Shown here piece after piece: positions 9,701-18,615 of a stretch of 64,000 nucleotides of DNA (the first letter of the stretch is position 1; each line of letters begins with the position of its first letter). The notes beneath the pieces were generated by a model that saw nothing but the letters and a program-made list of their open reading frames with translations, was not told the DNA's origin and made no database searches. The stretch spans positions 20,359,151-20,423,150 of the forward strand of contig OX438755.1 of NCBI GenBank assembly GCA_949316235.1, given 5' to 3'. The stretch comes from Oegoconia quadripuncta (Eukaryota; Arthropoda; Insecta; Lepidoptera; Autostichidae). A program made the position numbers and the translations under genes.

Positions 9701-10463
9701 GTTGGTGCCATGGCTACCGGGCATCAGTATCCTCATCAATGTGTACCTGATGCTCAACCTGGACTACATGACCTGGGTGCGGTTCAGCGTATGGATCGTT
9801 ATCGGTGAGTGGCACTACTGTTAACTTACTGCACGCGTGCAGTAGCTGATTTTTTTGTATTTCGAAGTCCTTAGATGGGTGACCACATACAATTTATACC
9901 GATACCGGTTACAAACCCTCATCATTATCATCAGCACGTAAACATCCCTCGTATGGGCCATAGTCCACCACACTGGCCCAATGGGGGTTGGGGACTTGAC
10001 ATTTTTATTTCTCGGGCATGAAGGTTTCCTCACGGTGTTTTCCTTCACCGTTTAGTAGTAGTCGGATCAATGCACATAAGTAATTTAATTGAATTTAAGA
10101 AGTCATTGGTACATGGCCTGCCTGGTAATCCAACCCGAACCTCCCAAATTGGGAGACTGCCTCTTAACCGCTGAGCCACCGACGTTCTACAAGCCCCTAA
10201 TCTCCTGTTATTATGAGGCTGATTCTCCCATTGAAAGCAATCCAAATGGGAGAGGCTTATATTCACTAGTGGATTTTTATTGACTGTTCCTTTGAATAAA
10301 TAATTAAAAAATTCTTTCAGGCTTAATAATCTACTTCACATACGGCGCGTGGCACAGCTCGGAGCGTCGTCGAACCCTGGACTCAGTGCAACTGGCAGAA
10401 CTCCACAACGACAGCCAGACCGCCCTACTGAACCATAACACCTTGACGCATGCGCTCGGCTGA
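670..10463 (+). CDS. CAT-A: cationic amino acid transporter, C-terminal half (7 exons; 5' part outside window)
   Basis: SLC7 CAT-family permease that carries arginine, lysine and ornithine across the plasma membrane. Exons are 670-767, 1133-1272, 2431-2533, 4485-4633, 7479-7645, 9696-9804 and 10321-10463, all with AG acceptors and GT donors. Joined they read without a break for 302 residues to TGA at 10461-10463. Family landmarks, in local numbering, are [16 protein letters not shown] near 40-55, [13 protein letters not shown] near 94-106, a short polar cytosolic loop 115-150, two hydrophobic segments in 152-210, and [16 protein letters not shown] plus TWVRF at 220-250, which is the AA_permease_C-type end. 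The tail [13 protein letters not shown]... is hydrophilic and cytosolic. Mammalian CATs are about 630 residues, so roughly half is present. The paralogue CAT-B lies convergently downstream. The product family is secure; which CAT orthologue it is cannot be settled here. Confidence 0.93.
777..976 (+). mobile_element. SINE family 1, 5'-truncated copy
   Basis: Starts in the body (GTCCGCCTGGCTAGCTACCA) and ends GTTGTGCATAAAAAAAATA. The head is missing. It abuts the CAT-A splice donor at 768. Confidence 0.8.
1133..1272 (+). CDS. CAT-A exon
   Basis: The acceptor TGTCAG completes a Ser codon (AG|T), then [19 protein letters not shown] continues to TMLAGLFTG and the donor G|GTAAGT. With the previous exon it totals 238 nt, exactly the size of the single CAT-B exon 34883-35120. 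CAT-B therefore lacks this intron. Confidence 0.93.
1361..1672 (+). mobile_element. SINE family 1, near full-length
   Basis: The tRNA-related head CCTCCGTGGTTCAATGTAAA and B-box-like GGTTCGATCCC are followed by the TACTCGGTTTGGTTGGTGG body, a conserved 3' domain (AACATCAGGTGTGATTGA) and a poly-A tail. Confidence 0.85.
1786..1975 (+). mobile_element. 5S-rRNA-like SINE or pseudogene fragment
   Basis: Bases 1844-1889 contain GCGAAGTTAAGCAATGTC and CCTTGGATGGGTGAC, which correspond to the internal promoter of insect 5S rRNA (box A and box C). The 5S 5' third is replaced by tRNA-like TGGCGCAGTCGC and the 3' end does not continue as 5S. This fits a 5S-derived SINE head or a relic rather than a working 5S gene. 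Confidence 0.6.
2150..2345 (-). repeat. LINE-type 3' tail with (AATAC)n expansion
   Basis: About 110 bases of AATAC/AATGC pentamers lead into ACTCTTTATTGCGCAAAATA, the reverse complement of the block at 300-369. It is a long short-unit tail of the kind left by template-slipping LINEs. Confidence 0.6.
2431..2533 (+). CDS. CAT-A exon
   Basis: TCCCTTGCAG acceptor; encodes [20 protein letters not shown] and [15 protein letters not shown], a conserved CAT membrane segment. Phases are 1 in and 2 out, and the 103-nt length equals CAT-B exon 7. The poly-T of an antisense SINE starts about 8 bases into the following intron. Confidence 0.93.
2541..2862 (-). mobile_element. SINE family 1, full-length, antisense to CAT-A
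   Basis: Poly-T and CCACAACGGGTTAGCACTTG at the left, head CGACCTCCGATTCGTAAACC at the right. The tail begins about 8 bases after the splice donor at 2534. Confidence 0.85.
3000..3540 (-). mobile_element. (TTGTA)-tail LINE 3' region, split by a CR1-like insertion
   Basis: The tail and 3'UTR at 3000-3105 and the further 3'UTR at 3420-3540 belong to the family seen at 1-369. Between them lies an unrelated block, 3106-3280, and a CR1-type 3' end, 3282-3416, in the opposite orientation. Confidence 0.5.
3282..3416 (+). mobile_element. CR1/Jockey-type LINE 3' end
   Basis: AAGGCCGGCAACGCATCTAT through TGGGCGGCGGTGATTACTTT to CTCATATAAAAAAA. It is the same 3' terminus as the longer copy ending near 57010 and the short copy at 13346-13478. 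Confidence 0.75.
3610..3893 (-). mobile_element. SINE family 2 (tRNA-derived), near full-length
   Basis: Read on the minus strand: GACCTGTTTGGTGTAGTGGT head, GGTTCGAATCCCGCTAGGGG B box, AACATCCATAACTCGGG body in reverse, and a 3' part containing GATGGCGCTGTGTG. A poly-T run at 3721-3740 sits inside it. Confidence 0.8.
4485..4633 (+). CDS. CAT-A exon (cytosolic loop)
   Basis: The acceptor TACTAG completes Arg (AG|G), followed by [16 protein letters not shown], a basic loop, and the start of the next membrane segment ([13 protein letters not shown]). It ends TAC G|GTACTT. The 149 nt match CAT-B exon 8 exactly. The exon is GC-rich compared with its introns. An antisense SINE tail starts 4 bases inside the next intron. 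Confidence 0.92.
4637..4680 (-). mobile_element. SINE family 1, 3'-end fragment
   Basis: Only TTTTTTTATGCACC and TGACCTCAATCACACCTGAT are left. The poly-T starts 4 bases after the donor at 4634. Confidence 0.7.
4796..5034 (-). mobile_element. SINE family 1, head-less copy
   Basis: Poly-T, GGTACTTGACCTCAATCACA and the body continue to CTACCACCAACCAAAC. The tRNA-like head is absent. Confidence 0.8.
5172..5395 (+). mobile_element. SINE family 2 variant
   Basis: CATTGGTGTAGTGGATAGTG head, GCGGGTTCGAATCTCGCGAC, then TTTATCCGTTGTCTAGTATC and AACTAGATGATTGGTG. The same variant occurs at 13765-13960 (+), 5838-5985 (-), 11255-11385 (+) and 45228-45440 (-). Confidence 0.75.
5590..5830. mobile_element. 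Foldback MITE
   Basis: CGGCATATTGGGTAAGAGAA at 5629 is matched in inverted orientation by TTTACCTAATATGCCC near 5790. A diverged relative lies at 23240-23600. Confidence 0.5.
5838..5985 (-). mobile_element. SINE family 2 variant, partial
   Basis: ACACCAATCATCTAATCCCA and GCTGACAGGGTCACTATCCA are the reverse complement of the variant at 5172-5395. The two copies form a loose inverted pair. Confidence 0.65.
6157..7310 (+). repeat. 54-bp minisatellite, interrupted by a LINE fragment
   Basis: Unit: GGCCTTCTCTTTGCCATGAG then GCCGGTTGGCTATCACCCTC then TTTACTACCTTCTG. About seven close copies span 6157-6540. More diverged copies (GGGTACCACCCTC variants) run to 6780 and resume at 7160-7310. Because 54 is a multiple of three, long frames stay open by periodicity alone. 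It lies in a CAT-A intron. Confidence 0.9.
6797..7150 (+). mobile_element. Jockey-clade LINE 3' fragment
   Basis: Encodes [20 protein letters not shown] then [17 protein letters not shown] and a stop, the C-terminus shared with the fragments at 33.9, 46, 46.6 and 55.4 kb. An untranslated AT-rich tail follows, ending in TGATTGATTTTATTG. It sits inside the minisatellite. Confidence 0.7.
7479..7645 (+). CDS. CAT-A exon
   Basis: Acceptor TTTCCAG; encodes [18 protein letters not shown], a second hydrophobic helix ([18 protein letters not shown]) and [12 protein letters not shown], then the donor GTGAGT. The RQP...LxF motif is typical of CATs. It is 167 nt against 155 in CAT-B, a 4-residue difference in the loop between the two helices. 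Confidence 0.92.
7780..8275 (+). repeat. Degenerate tandem array (about 100-125 bp unit)
   Basis: Repeated GGTACTAGGCTATCAT, CGAGAGTCAGCCTACTGA, GTAGACGGTGTCCTACG and GACTC...TTGG blocks make about four or five diverged units. The array resumes at 9028-9205 after a LINE insertion. Related sequence lies in CAT-B at 39810-40140. Confidence 0.7.
8281..9010 (-). pseudogene. LINE ORF2 3' end: RNase H and zinc-knuckle-like remnant
   Basis: Minus-strand frames encode [20 protein letters not shown], matching the W-[VI]-P-G-H-x-G-x-x-G-N-E-x-A-D core of LINE RNase H domains, with His replaced by Arg. An ACKYC cysteine pair follows. It ends in a poly-T at 8281-8294. This suggests an I/R1-group element with its 5' part missing, inserted into the tandem array. 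Confidence 0.7.
9028..9205 (+). repeat. Tandem array, continued
   Basis: AATCACCGCCGCCGGTACTA, GGCTATCATAATCGAGC and GTAGACGGTGCCCTGCG are array units. Bases 9090-9130 (TCCTCCCACTGTAACTCCTG) also match 2053-2095 in inverted orientation. Confidence 0.65.
9230..9535 (+). mobile_element. GC-rich R1-type LINE 3' fragment (tentative)
   Basis: A sharply GC-rich island (CGGCATCGCTGGCCAGCCCC, CGGGGGGGTGTCGTCGC) ends with GGTTTTAGTGGGTAGGACCG and GCGGGGAGTCCCACATATCC. These are like the 3'UTRs of R1-clade elements of Lepidoptera as I remember them. Open frames here are GC artefacts. It interrupts the tandem array, which resumes near 9540. Confidence 0.5.
9696..9804 (+). CDS. CAT-A exon (AA_permease_C-type region)
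   Basis: Acceptor ATTATCAG; encodes [19 protein letters not shown], then [18 protein letters not shown], then donor G|GTGAGT. This is the conserved C-terminal CAT signature. The 109-nt length is identical to CAT-B exon 10. Confidence 0.94.
9930..10195 (-). mobile_element. SINE family 3 (tRNA-derived), full-length
   Basis: Minus strand: GTCGGTGGCTCAGCGGTTAA head, CCAATTTGGGAGGTTCGGGT B-box region, the AAGGAAAACACCGTGAGGAA body and GGGCCAGTGTGGTGGACTAT near the 3' end. This is a typical lepidopteran SINE. Another copy is at 44385-44605 (+). Confidence 0.8.
10321..10463 (+). CDS. CAT-A terminal coding exon
   Basis: Acceptor TTCTTTCAG; completes the last membrane helix ([15 protein letters not shown]), then a polar tail of about 32 residues, then TGA at 10461-10463. 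The tail resembles mammalian CAT tails in being acidic and polar, and is unrelated to the repeat-bearing CAT-B tail. No AATAAA was seen before the downstream SINE region near 10880. Confidence 0.92.
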
Positions 10464-10671
10464 CATGAGGTAGGGCCGTGTAGTCCGAGCGGTACGGTGA
10501 TATCTTTCGTCTCTAGTATTTAAGGATGCTTCTCAGAAATGACTTGTAATTTGCCTTGACAATTCGGGATACATTGCTGAGAATGTTAGGATAACTTGTT
10601 ACTATCTATATACATAACCAGCAATGTATGTTCATCTTGCGACACTGACACCATAATGCAGGTTAGTATAA

Positions 10672-10816
10672 CTAGCTTTCGCCCGCGACTTCGCTTGCGT
10701 GGAATAATTTTATCGGGATAAAAAATGTCCTAAATCCAGGGTATGTTCCTACCTATATACCAAATTTGCTCAACAAACAAACTAACCTCCAAAGTTTCTC
10801 ATTTATAATATTAGTT
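10672..10816 (-). mobile_element. Helitron (Lep1-like), partial
   Basis: ACTAGCTTTCGCCCGCGACT is the reversed 3' end (...AAAGCTAG|T). The other side ends near CATTTATAATATTAGTT, the reversed 5' end. The interior is shortened. Confidence 0.65.
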
Positions 10817-10837
10817 ACGTTTAGATTAGACAGTGAC

Positions 10838-11250
10838 ACGTCAGCGAAAAATCCCGCGAGGGGTAAATGTTTGTGTGATAAATAAATAAATAAATATCCC
10901 TGACATACACACAGCGCCATCTAGTTCCACTTTAAGCAACTTGCTTGTGCTGTGGATACCAGATGGTTGATATACTACATAAATACATTTTTTTGTAAAT
11001 AAATACTTATTATAAATGAAAACATCCATAACTCGGGTACACATGTCCGTATTCATCACACAAACATATGCCCCTAGCGGGATTCGAACCCGCAACCTTT
11101 TGGTATAGTGGTCAGAGTTGCTAACCACTACACCAATCAGGTCGTCAAATACTATATGTATGTGTACATACACGCAACGCTGTCAAAGACATAACATTCC
11201 CATTTTTACGTCAGGAGTTGAAAATAACTACACCAAACAGGTCGTCATCG
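10838..11250 (-). mobile_element. SINE family 2 copies in inverted array
   Basis: A 3'-cut plus-strand piece (10838-10885, CAGCGAAAAATCCCGCGAGG) joins a near full-length minus-strand copy (10895-11147, CACAGCGCCATCTAGTTCCA to CACTACACCAATCAGGTCGT). A short third piece, 11225-11250, precedes the plus-strand copy at 11255. Confidence 0.7.
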
Positions 11251-11254
11251 TAGG

Positions 11255-11390
11255 TGATGAATACGAACATTTATTCCCGAATCATGGATGTTTATATAAA
11301 TATTGATATTGTTTATCCGTTATCTAGTACAAGCTTTGCATAGTTTGGGACTAGATAATTGGTGTAAGTGTCCTAAATATTTATTTATTA
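11255..11390 (+). mobile_element. SINE family 2 variant, head-less
   Basis: GTGATGAATACGAACATTTA and TTTATCCGTTATCTAGTACA continue to ACTAGATAATTGGTGTAAGT, matching 13800-13945. Confidence 0.65.
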
Positions 11391-11502
11391 TGTATAGTAT
11401 GTATCTAAAGTAACTGCATCCGTGCGAAATCGGGGCTCTTTTTGCTTGTAATAATCGACTAATGTTACATATTTGTTCCCCCGTATACTATTCGTGTTTG
11501 TT

Positions 11503-11717
11503 CCTTTTTTTATGCAGAACGGGTTGGTAATTGACCTCAATCACACCTGATGTTAAGTGAAGATGAGGGCGAAGGTGGAAACGTACTGACCCGGAAACCC
11601 CAACACATTTGGGGGACTGGCTATCTTATCTCTGACAACCGGAACACAACAATGCTATTAACATTGCTGCTTGGCGGCAGATTTAGATAAGATGGTGGTA
11701 GCTAGCCAGACGGATTA
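11503..11717 (-). mobile_element. SINE family 1, head-less copy
   Basis: TTTTTTTATGCAGAACGGGT and the body continue to GGTGGTAGCTAGCCAGACGG. The head is missing. Confidence 0.8.
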
Positions 11718-12164
11718 CTTGTGGAACCTTTATATTTTGTGTCGTTATTGGTGTCGAATACAGTATTATCTATCTCACCCGCCTTGTCATGGTAAACTAT
11801 AATTGTCACGTGATTGAAATAATACAATAATCCCATTTAAAGCCGCATTAAATTTATTCATAGACTGGTGAGACTATCTAGGCAAAAGTGATACCAAATT
11901 AGTTAAAATTAAATACAATTTAATTTTAACTAAACAACTAACTAAAAAAACTTAGAATTGAATAACAATCAGCGGTTGTTTTGTATAAATTTTGATTTAG
12001 TACGTTACAACTCGGACGCACGGAAAGGATTTCGATTAAGTATTTTGACCTAGTATTCTTACGTTACGGTAAGTATTTAATGTATGCGGCTGTGTAGGTG
12101 GCCCCTGTTATTGCCTAACTTTAATGGTAGTGGCGTTGAATAGACAAAGTGGAATTAAAAACGT

Positions 12165-12905
12165 GCTGAAATTATGCTAAATAGTACCCAAAGGAAAGAA
12201 ATAGGTAGTGCCACTGTAATTTAAGGGTTAATCAGTATTTTTAGTGAACATTCTGGCGTTATGGGTTGCTGGAATCCTTAATTGTCTAAGCAGAGACTGC
12301 TTTCACTATGATTATAATTTGTATTCAAAAAAATGTGCCTAAATGTTGCCACCGAAATATACAAGTACCATAAATAGTACTTCAAAAGCAACGAAGTTAT
12401 TTAGATGTCTTTGTGAAAAGTAGCAAAAAAAAAAACATAAAATAGGCCAAATTGAGAACCTCCTCCTTTTTGAAGTCGGTTAAAAAGGAGAAACGCAGGC
12501 GACGAATATTTTGTCCTCCATGTGCGTTATTGATTAGAATGATATACAGTCCATTCTTGCGGGGAAAATTGTTTGATCTGGATTTTTTATCGCGCGCACT
12601 AAAAGGCCATCGCCTGCGCAGTTTCATCTCACAAATACATCTAAATAACTTGGACTTTTTCGAAGTACTATTTATGGAACTTGTATATTTCGAAGGCACT
12701 ATGTCGGTACAGTTTTTCAAGATACAATTTGTACGACAGTATCTTCGTTACAGTAAATGTCGATTCAAGCATCACGTGACGCCGGAATGCTTAAAATATC
12801 GAAAATAAAACTCCTAAATTACAGTGCCACAATTTTTGTCCTTGGGGCACTATTGGGTACTAATTGTGTACATTTTTTTGACTTTATCAAAACAGCTTAT
12901 TTCAT
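12165..12905. mobile_element. Foldback element with about 250-bp arms
   Basis: The left arm (12165-12420) contains TAGTGCCACTGTAATTTAAG and TACCATAAATAGTACTTC. The right arm (12640-12905) contains the inverted GTACTATTTATGGAACTTG and CTAAATTACAGTGCCAC. The centre, 12450-12600, holds AAGTCGGTTAAAAAGGAGA. Half copies are at 14000-14345 and 31790-31895, and a split copy at 24480-25560. The overlapping frame 12452-12808 is not coding. Confidence 0.7.
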
Positions 12906-13276
12906 TTCCCTTAAAGTCAGTCGGTGAGTCCGACCCAGTATAATATTCATTTACTAACAGTTGGTATAAAAATGTGACGTGGTTGGTTTCATACAATTTG
13001 ACGTACTTGCGTTGTCCAGCGTTGCGTTATATATGTATTTCACTGTTTAATTTAATGTACTCATTACCAAAAGGGCACGCAACGTCCAGCCCGTTGATTG
13101 GTTTCCCAAAATATTGGCTCGAATATGGTAATACTGAGGACCAAGTAAATCTACTCGAAAATTGTTTTTTGAAATTTTTTTTCATTATGTGTGCTAGCTA
13201 TAAGTTAGATTAGTTTTGTGAGCGTTGTTAAGAAATATTAATTTTATTTGTTTATTTATTGTAATGATGTAATCAA

Positions 13277-13734
13277 TACAGGGTGAAAATTATTTAATGT
13301 AATTCCTGTTTACTGGTCACTCTTAATTACGAATTACTTTCCACTAGGAAGGCCGGCAACGCATCTGTGACACTTTTGGTGTTGCGGGGTGTCCATGGGC
13401 GGCGGTGATTGCTTTCCATCAGGTGACCCGCATGCTCGTTTGCCGCCCTCTCATATAAAAAAAAAAAAAAAAAAAATAGCTACGAAATACCCATACAAAG
13501 TAAAACACTTTTCGGCTGAATTCGGCTGTCGTTGCTAGTGAAAAGTTGTTCGTAATCAGGAGTAGAGTCACCAGCCGAAAATTGTTGGACTTCCATCCAG
13601 TGGTTTCAGCATTGTTTAGTTTTTATGGGTAATCAAAAATTTTTTGATCGAATCCGACTATGGTTCCTTGAGAAAAATTGGTCGTAATCAGGAATGACGT
13701 CACCAGTTAATAGGAATTACAATTTCACCCTGTA
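13277..13734. mobile_element. Tc1/mariner-type MITE with nested LINE end
   Basis: The ends are TA|CAGGGTGAAAATT and AATTTCACCCTG|TA, terminal inverted repeats with a TA target duplication. The subterminal TAATTCCTGTTTACTGGTCA is matched inverted by CACCAGTTAATAGGAATTA. The CR1 3' end at 13346-13478 has inserted inside it. Confidence 0.75.
13346..13478 (+). mobile_element. CR1/Jockey-type LINE 3' end
   Basis: AGGAAGGCCGGCAACGCATC to CTCATATAAAAAAAA, a 5'-truncated copy of the family at 56130-57010. Confidence 0.75.
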
Positions 13735-13754
13735 GAGGTCCGTGATGCTAGAAT

Positions 13755-13960
13755 CCTTAGTTAGTGGATAGTGACCCTGTCAGCGAAACCAACGGTTGCG
13801 GGTTCGAATGTTTGTGTGATGAATACGAACATTTATTCCCGAGTCATGGATGTTTATACAAATATTTATGTATGTTTATCCGTTATCTAGTATCCATAGT
13901 GCAAGCTTTGCTTCGTTTGGGACTAGATGATTGGTGTAAGTATCCCAAATATTTGTTATT
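13755..13960 (+). mobile_element. SINE family 2 variant
   Basis: TTAGTGGATAGTGACCCTGT and GCGGGTTCGAATGTTTGTGT, then the body to GACTAGATGATTGGTGTAAG. The B box has lost the usual CCCGC segment. Confidence 0.7.
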
Positions 13961-13999
13961 TATTATTATTTTATATCTCGAAAAATTGTCTAAATAGTG

Positions 14000-14345
14000 C
14001 CGCTGAAATGTATACAAGTCTTATAAATACAATTTTTTTTTTAGTTTCCCTTGTGCATTAGTGCAGAAGAATAATACGTATGGAAACGTTTTATCCGTCG
14101 TTTACGATAGAGACACCTAAATAACTTCGTTGCTTTTGAAGTACCATTTATGGGTCTTGTACATTTCGCGGGCACTATTTAGGCACATTTTTTTGGGATA
14201 CAAATTGAAATCATAGATATACATCTGGAGTGAGACTCCAGCATCATGTGACGCTCGAATCCTCACTAAAAATTGTTGTGCCACTGTCACAATTTCTTTG
14301 GGGACAATTTGGCACTATTTTTTGACAATATCAAAATTAACTGAA
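14000..14345. mobile_element. Half copy of the 12.2-kb foldback family
   Basis: GAAGTACCATTTATGGGTCT, GGCACTATTTAGGCACATT and TTGTTGTGCCACTGTCACAA correspond to the right arm at 12640-12905. Confidence 0.6.
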
Positions 14346-14584
14346 TTTGACTGTGAGGATTCTTGAAACGGACGGTTCAATAGTTCGAAAAAATATCCGG
14401 TGATTCCACCTTTTGCTACTAAAGTATTTCTCCCAGGGGAAATAGATTTCCATTCATTTCTACTACTCTAATACAAATAATGTCAATGTAGTAATTGATC
14501 GTAAAATCACAAACAAAAGTCTTTATATAAATAAAAATTTAAGTTTTATGTCACATAACAAGTATCTTTATGTATTTAATACAC

Positions 14585-15175
14585 ATTCTTTATTGCAAAT
14601 AAACACAAAATATACATTTGTCAGATACAAAGATACAAAGGTGAGCGTATCTCTAAGAGAGATCTCTTCCAGCCAACACTATAAGCGGTTAGAAAGTGTA
14701 TAACGGGGAATAAAAAGGGCGTACAACGCAATGGTGATTAAGTAAAAAAGTCTATAATACATAAATACTTGTAAATAACTAAATATAACTACATGAATAT
14801 AATAATAAATAAACCTAAATAAAACATTTAATTAGATATATAATTAATATATTATATAAATATCAATATATAACATTACTTCTTACGCCAATTGCGACAG
14901 GTAGTGTTCTTTTAAGCGCTTTTTGAAAACTGGTGGTGTAGGGCTCTCTCGAATGTCTGCAGGAAGATCATTCCACAGCCGAACAGCATACACGGTAAAA
15001 GAATTAAAAATGAATTTAGAGTTAGCTAGGGGATAGTCCAGGGTCTTAGTAACGCATGCCCGCTTTTGGGGCGGGATTGGGGTAATACCTGGAACCGAGA
15101 ACGAAGATATTCAGGGGCAGCGGAATTACCGAGAGTTTTAAAAAGATTTAATTTACGTAGCACATTTTAATTCCT
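14585..15175 (-). pseudogene. LINE reverse transcriptase C-terminal remnant
   Basis: Minus strand near 14905-15005 encodes NSFTVYAVRLWNDLPADIRE then SPTPPVFKKRLKEH, a motif common at the C-terminus of Jockey-like LINE ORF2. The second copy of this family is at 59205-59720. The 3'UTR runs to an ATTCTTTATTGCAAATAA end near 14585. Confidence 0.65.
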
Positions 15176-15700
15176 ATGACTTGTCCTGTCTTTATGCAAC
15201 TAGCGACGGTAACTCGTCTGCTCTGGGTGCGACAGTAAACCAGCGCTGAGCTCTTATAAGCTCAGCATATAGCTGAGTCGTTTCCCTTTCGCTGCTGCGA
15301 CACTTATCTGAGTGTTCTGGTTATTTTACTTGCCTAACAATTGTATGTTGTATATGTGTCGAAGTGGCGAATAAACAGTTTCTTTCTTTCTTTCTAATTG
15401 CATTTATTTATTTATGAAATTAAAAACTTATTCAATATTAATTCTGCTCACACACATCGGTATGAGCCCATGTAAAGCTTTCGTGAGCCTATGTTCTCTT
15501 GCTTCGTCATCTGGATATGTGTTATTTACAATATCTTGAACAGCGTCATTGAAGTGGTTGCTCACGTCAGTCTGTGTTTCTTTGACTGGTGTTTAGAATT
15601 CTAATATTGCAGTATACGGTATGTGTATACATTACGTGATATTATTATGTGTTGATTGTCGACATGACGGTACGTAACTAAATAAGATGTTCTGATAATG
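15176..15700. other. No gene seen; SINE-like end near 15390
   Basis: The stretch 15290-15395, ending GGCGAATAAACAGTTTCTTT with TTTC repeats, looks like a retroposon 3' end. The rest has no recognisable coding or RNA feature. Confidence 0.4.
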
Positions 15701-15972
15701 TAGTAGAAATGAATAAGTAAATAAATAAATATATTTATTTATTTATTTACTTATTTACATAGAATCAACAGCATTATTGCAGAAATTAGATTATAGTAAA
15801 CTAATACCAAACTTATGCCAATTAGTGATTCTCATTATGTTAAAAAAAAAATAATAGTTAAAAAAAAATAATAACGTGTTGACTTTCAATAAGTGATATT
15901 TTTGAATCCGACATTGAATAAAATATTTTTGATTTTGATTTTGGTTACCGACAGTGGTTATCGTTATAATTG

Positions 15973-16000
15973 CGTGGGTAACGTTAAAACGTTACCCACG
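15973..16000. repeat. Perfect short palindrome
   Basis: CGTGGGTAACGTT, two bases, then AACGTTACCCACG: 13-bp arms with a 2-base loop. It is flanked by an AT-rich (ATAA)n/(TTTA)n palindromic tract at 15716-15765 and a LINE-type tail at 15840-15945. Confidence 0.7.
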
Positions 16001-16794
16001 TATTATTATACGTTATAATTAAAATTATATTACAAGAAAATTGGTACCTTTACATTATTGTTATTATATAGATATCAATAAAACAATCCTCAGTAATATA
16101 TATATCTATTGTATATCTATTGTATATATCTGTTGTAGTATATCTCCTATATATCTATTGTAGTATTGGCATGGTTAAAAAATTGTGAGGGTAGTTTGCT
16201 TTTCCCATACAACCACATGAAGGTCATAGTGCAGTCGCCTAGAGCTAAAAGTATACACTTTGTTCCCTAGCACGCTCGAGCTTTGTCATGTGTGACTGTG
16301 GACACAAATAAAAGCCTTATCTATCTGTTGCATCAACTATGAAAAAACTATAATTTTGTTTGTTTGTAAATTATTTCTAATTTAAAATTAAGTGCAAAGG
16401 CGGACTTTATCCCATTATGTTTTATTTTCATATTTGACTTGTCAGACTGGCTTACCTTTGTATACAGATATTTCTCTAATTCTTATAAACGGTGTAGTAT
16501 TCCTAATTGTATTTTTTAAAGTAAGTTATTAATTTAGTTTAAGTTAAGCTTAGCTAAGACGCTGTATCTTTCGCTTAGCAATCTCACGCGAATCTCTTGA
16601 TTCAGTTCCTTGAGCTAGACCAAAGTAGGTATTGATTTTGGCTATATACCGTGTATCTAGGTATATGCATTAACTTTAAGTTGCAAATATGATTAGACAA
16701 GTCTATGGACAGAATATCTATAGTTCTTTTGTTAGAACAATTTTTATTATGGGACCAATTCTAAAATATTGATCACTTGAAATTGTTAAACTGA

Positions 16795-17118
16795 ACCGCC
16801 TCCGTGGCTCAATGTAAAAAACATAGGGTTTACGATTCGGAGGTCGCAGGTTCGATCCCCAGCGGGGTACACATTTAGTACTCGGTTTGGTTGGCGGTAG
16901 GGCATTTTAAACGTCCGTTTGGCTAGCTACCACCATCTTATCTAAATCTGCCGCCAAACAGCAATGTTAATAGTATTGTTGTATTCCGGTTTTCAGAGAT
17001 AAGATAGCCAGCTCCCCATATATTTGGGTTTCCGGGTCAGTACGCTTCCACCTCATTTCACTTTATATCAGGTGTGATTGAGGTCAAGTGCTAACCCGTT
17101 GTGCATTAAAAAAAAACA
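16795..17118 (+). mobile_element. SINE family 1, full-length
   Basis: CGCCTCCGTGGCTCAATGTA head, GGTTCGATCCCCAGCGGGG, body and GTTGTGCATTAAAAAAAAAC tail. Confidence 0.85.
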
Positions 17119-17199
17119 ATTCTGAAATCGCGGAGAAAAAAAATCAAATCAAAAAATATTTCATTGGACAAAATTTTGATCACATTAAATTGTTAAACT

Positions 17200-18250
17200 T
17201 AATATTAAAAATACTTTTGTTTTCTTTCACAAGGCTGACTATGTGACTACCCAGAGAAGCTTGTGAAAGTTTTTTGCTCTTTTTAGGTAGGTAAACAAAG
17301 AAAAAAGTATATATATGTATTCAAACTGAATATCGCCATGTTCATGGCCATGTTTACCTATCATCTAAATAGTTAGAAATTTTATAACAGCCTTATGCAT
17401 ATAAGAATAAGAATTCATTATTTGACCTAATTAGCGACACACGATCTTCAATAACTGATCATGCTACCTAGTATCTGATCTGTGGTAGTTGTGAACGAAA
17501 ACCAGGACATTAGATGGACAGGCAGGAGGTTTATTCAACACACAATAACAGAACAACATTCTAGTATTAAGACCTTACAAAATACAAATTTCAGAATATA
17601 AAGGTATAAAATAGCCAGTGTCGCTTATAATTAAAGGCACATTTTGAATGTCTACGCAACAATATAATAATAGCGAAATCATTGCCTCTTAAATGACTCT
17701 AGTGACTTTTGATTACCTATAGAGGCTTTATGGCGGGAACTCAGCGAGTGATGTTGCATTTTTGTTTTTATTTCTTGAAATTTGTGCATTCTGAGTTTTG
17801 AAGCTTAATAATGGCAGAAGATTGTGCAGTAAAAGTCTGATGGAGTGCAAGTGAAGGGAAGTGTAAATTAAAATGGAACTTTCAGGTTCCCATAGGCGCC
17901 AAAACCTTACGTAAAGCATTCTGCCACTTTACTGAAGAATAATTTGACCGTGAATGGACTAAATGTCGAGTTTAGGCTGATGGCTTTACTGCCAAGCCAG
18001 CTACTGTTAATTTACAATGAAAAAAAATTACATATAAAGTATGTCACTTTTAAATGATTCCAGATTCTTTTATTCTTAAGAAAGCGTTCGGCAATTGCCT
18101 GTTAAGTTGATGCATATTCTCACTTACACGGTATGGTATGGTATCCCTTTCATTTTGTTCCTTCTCTGATATCTCTAACTGTGAAGTGTGACCAACAGCA
18201 AGAAGTAACAAAAATAGCTAAGTGTAACTATCGGCACGAGAGGTCAAGCA
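17200..18250. other. No gene seen
   Basis: AT-rich sequence with no exon-like GC rise, splice-flanked conserved frame, RNA gene or clear repeat. Confidence 0.4.
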
Positions 18251-18289
18251 TTGCACACACACGTTCTGTCAGTGTGTTTACAGCAGAAA

Positions 18290-18615
18290 TGTGACGCCCA
18301 CGACCGACTTTTTGTAGGACCGATAATCGGACCGATTTTTTCGTCAATGCTTTCAAATTCTAATTATTTATTTTGCCAGAATATAGGTACACAAGGGTGT
18401 TTTTGTATTAGAACTATTATAACTACCTATTATTAATTAGTTATACAATTTTAAATAACCCAACTTGCAAGGAATGTTCAAAAAATTGACAATTTATCAC
18501 CGATATTGTGACCGATTTTTTGTAGGACGTGAGCGTTGAAATATTGCAATCAGTACGTTCCATTTTTCCCCTACAAAAAAATCGGTCACCGATTGTCGGT
18601 CGGGGGCGGGCAGCC
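18290..18615. mobile_element. Palindromic MITE-like repeat
   Basis: CGACCGACTTTTTGTAGGAC near 18301, TGACCGATTTTTTGTAGGAC near 18509 and the inverted CTACAAAAAAATCGGTCACC near 18571 form repeated and inverted blocks. Confidence 0.5.

Noticed and set aside
12452..12808. 118-codon frame
   Set aside because: It crosses from one arm of a foldback element into the other, so it is fortuitous.
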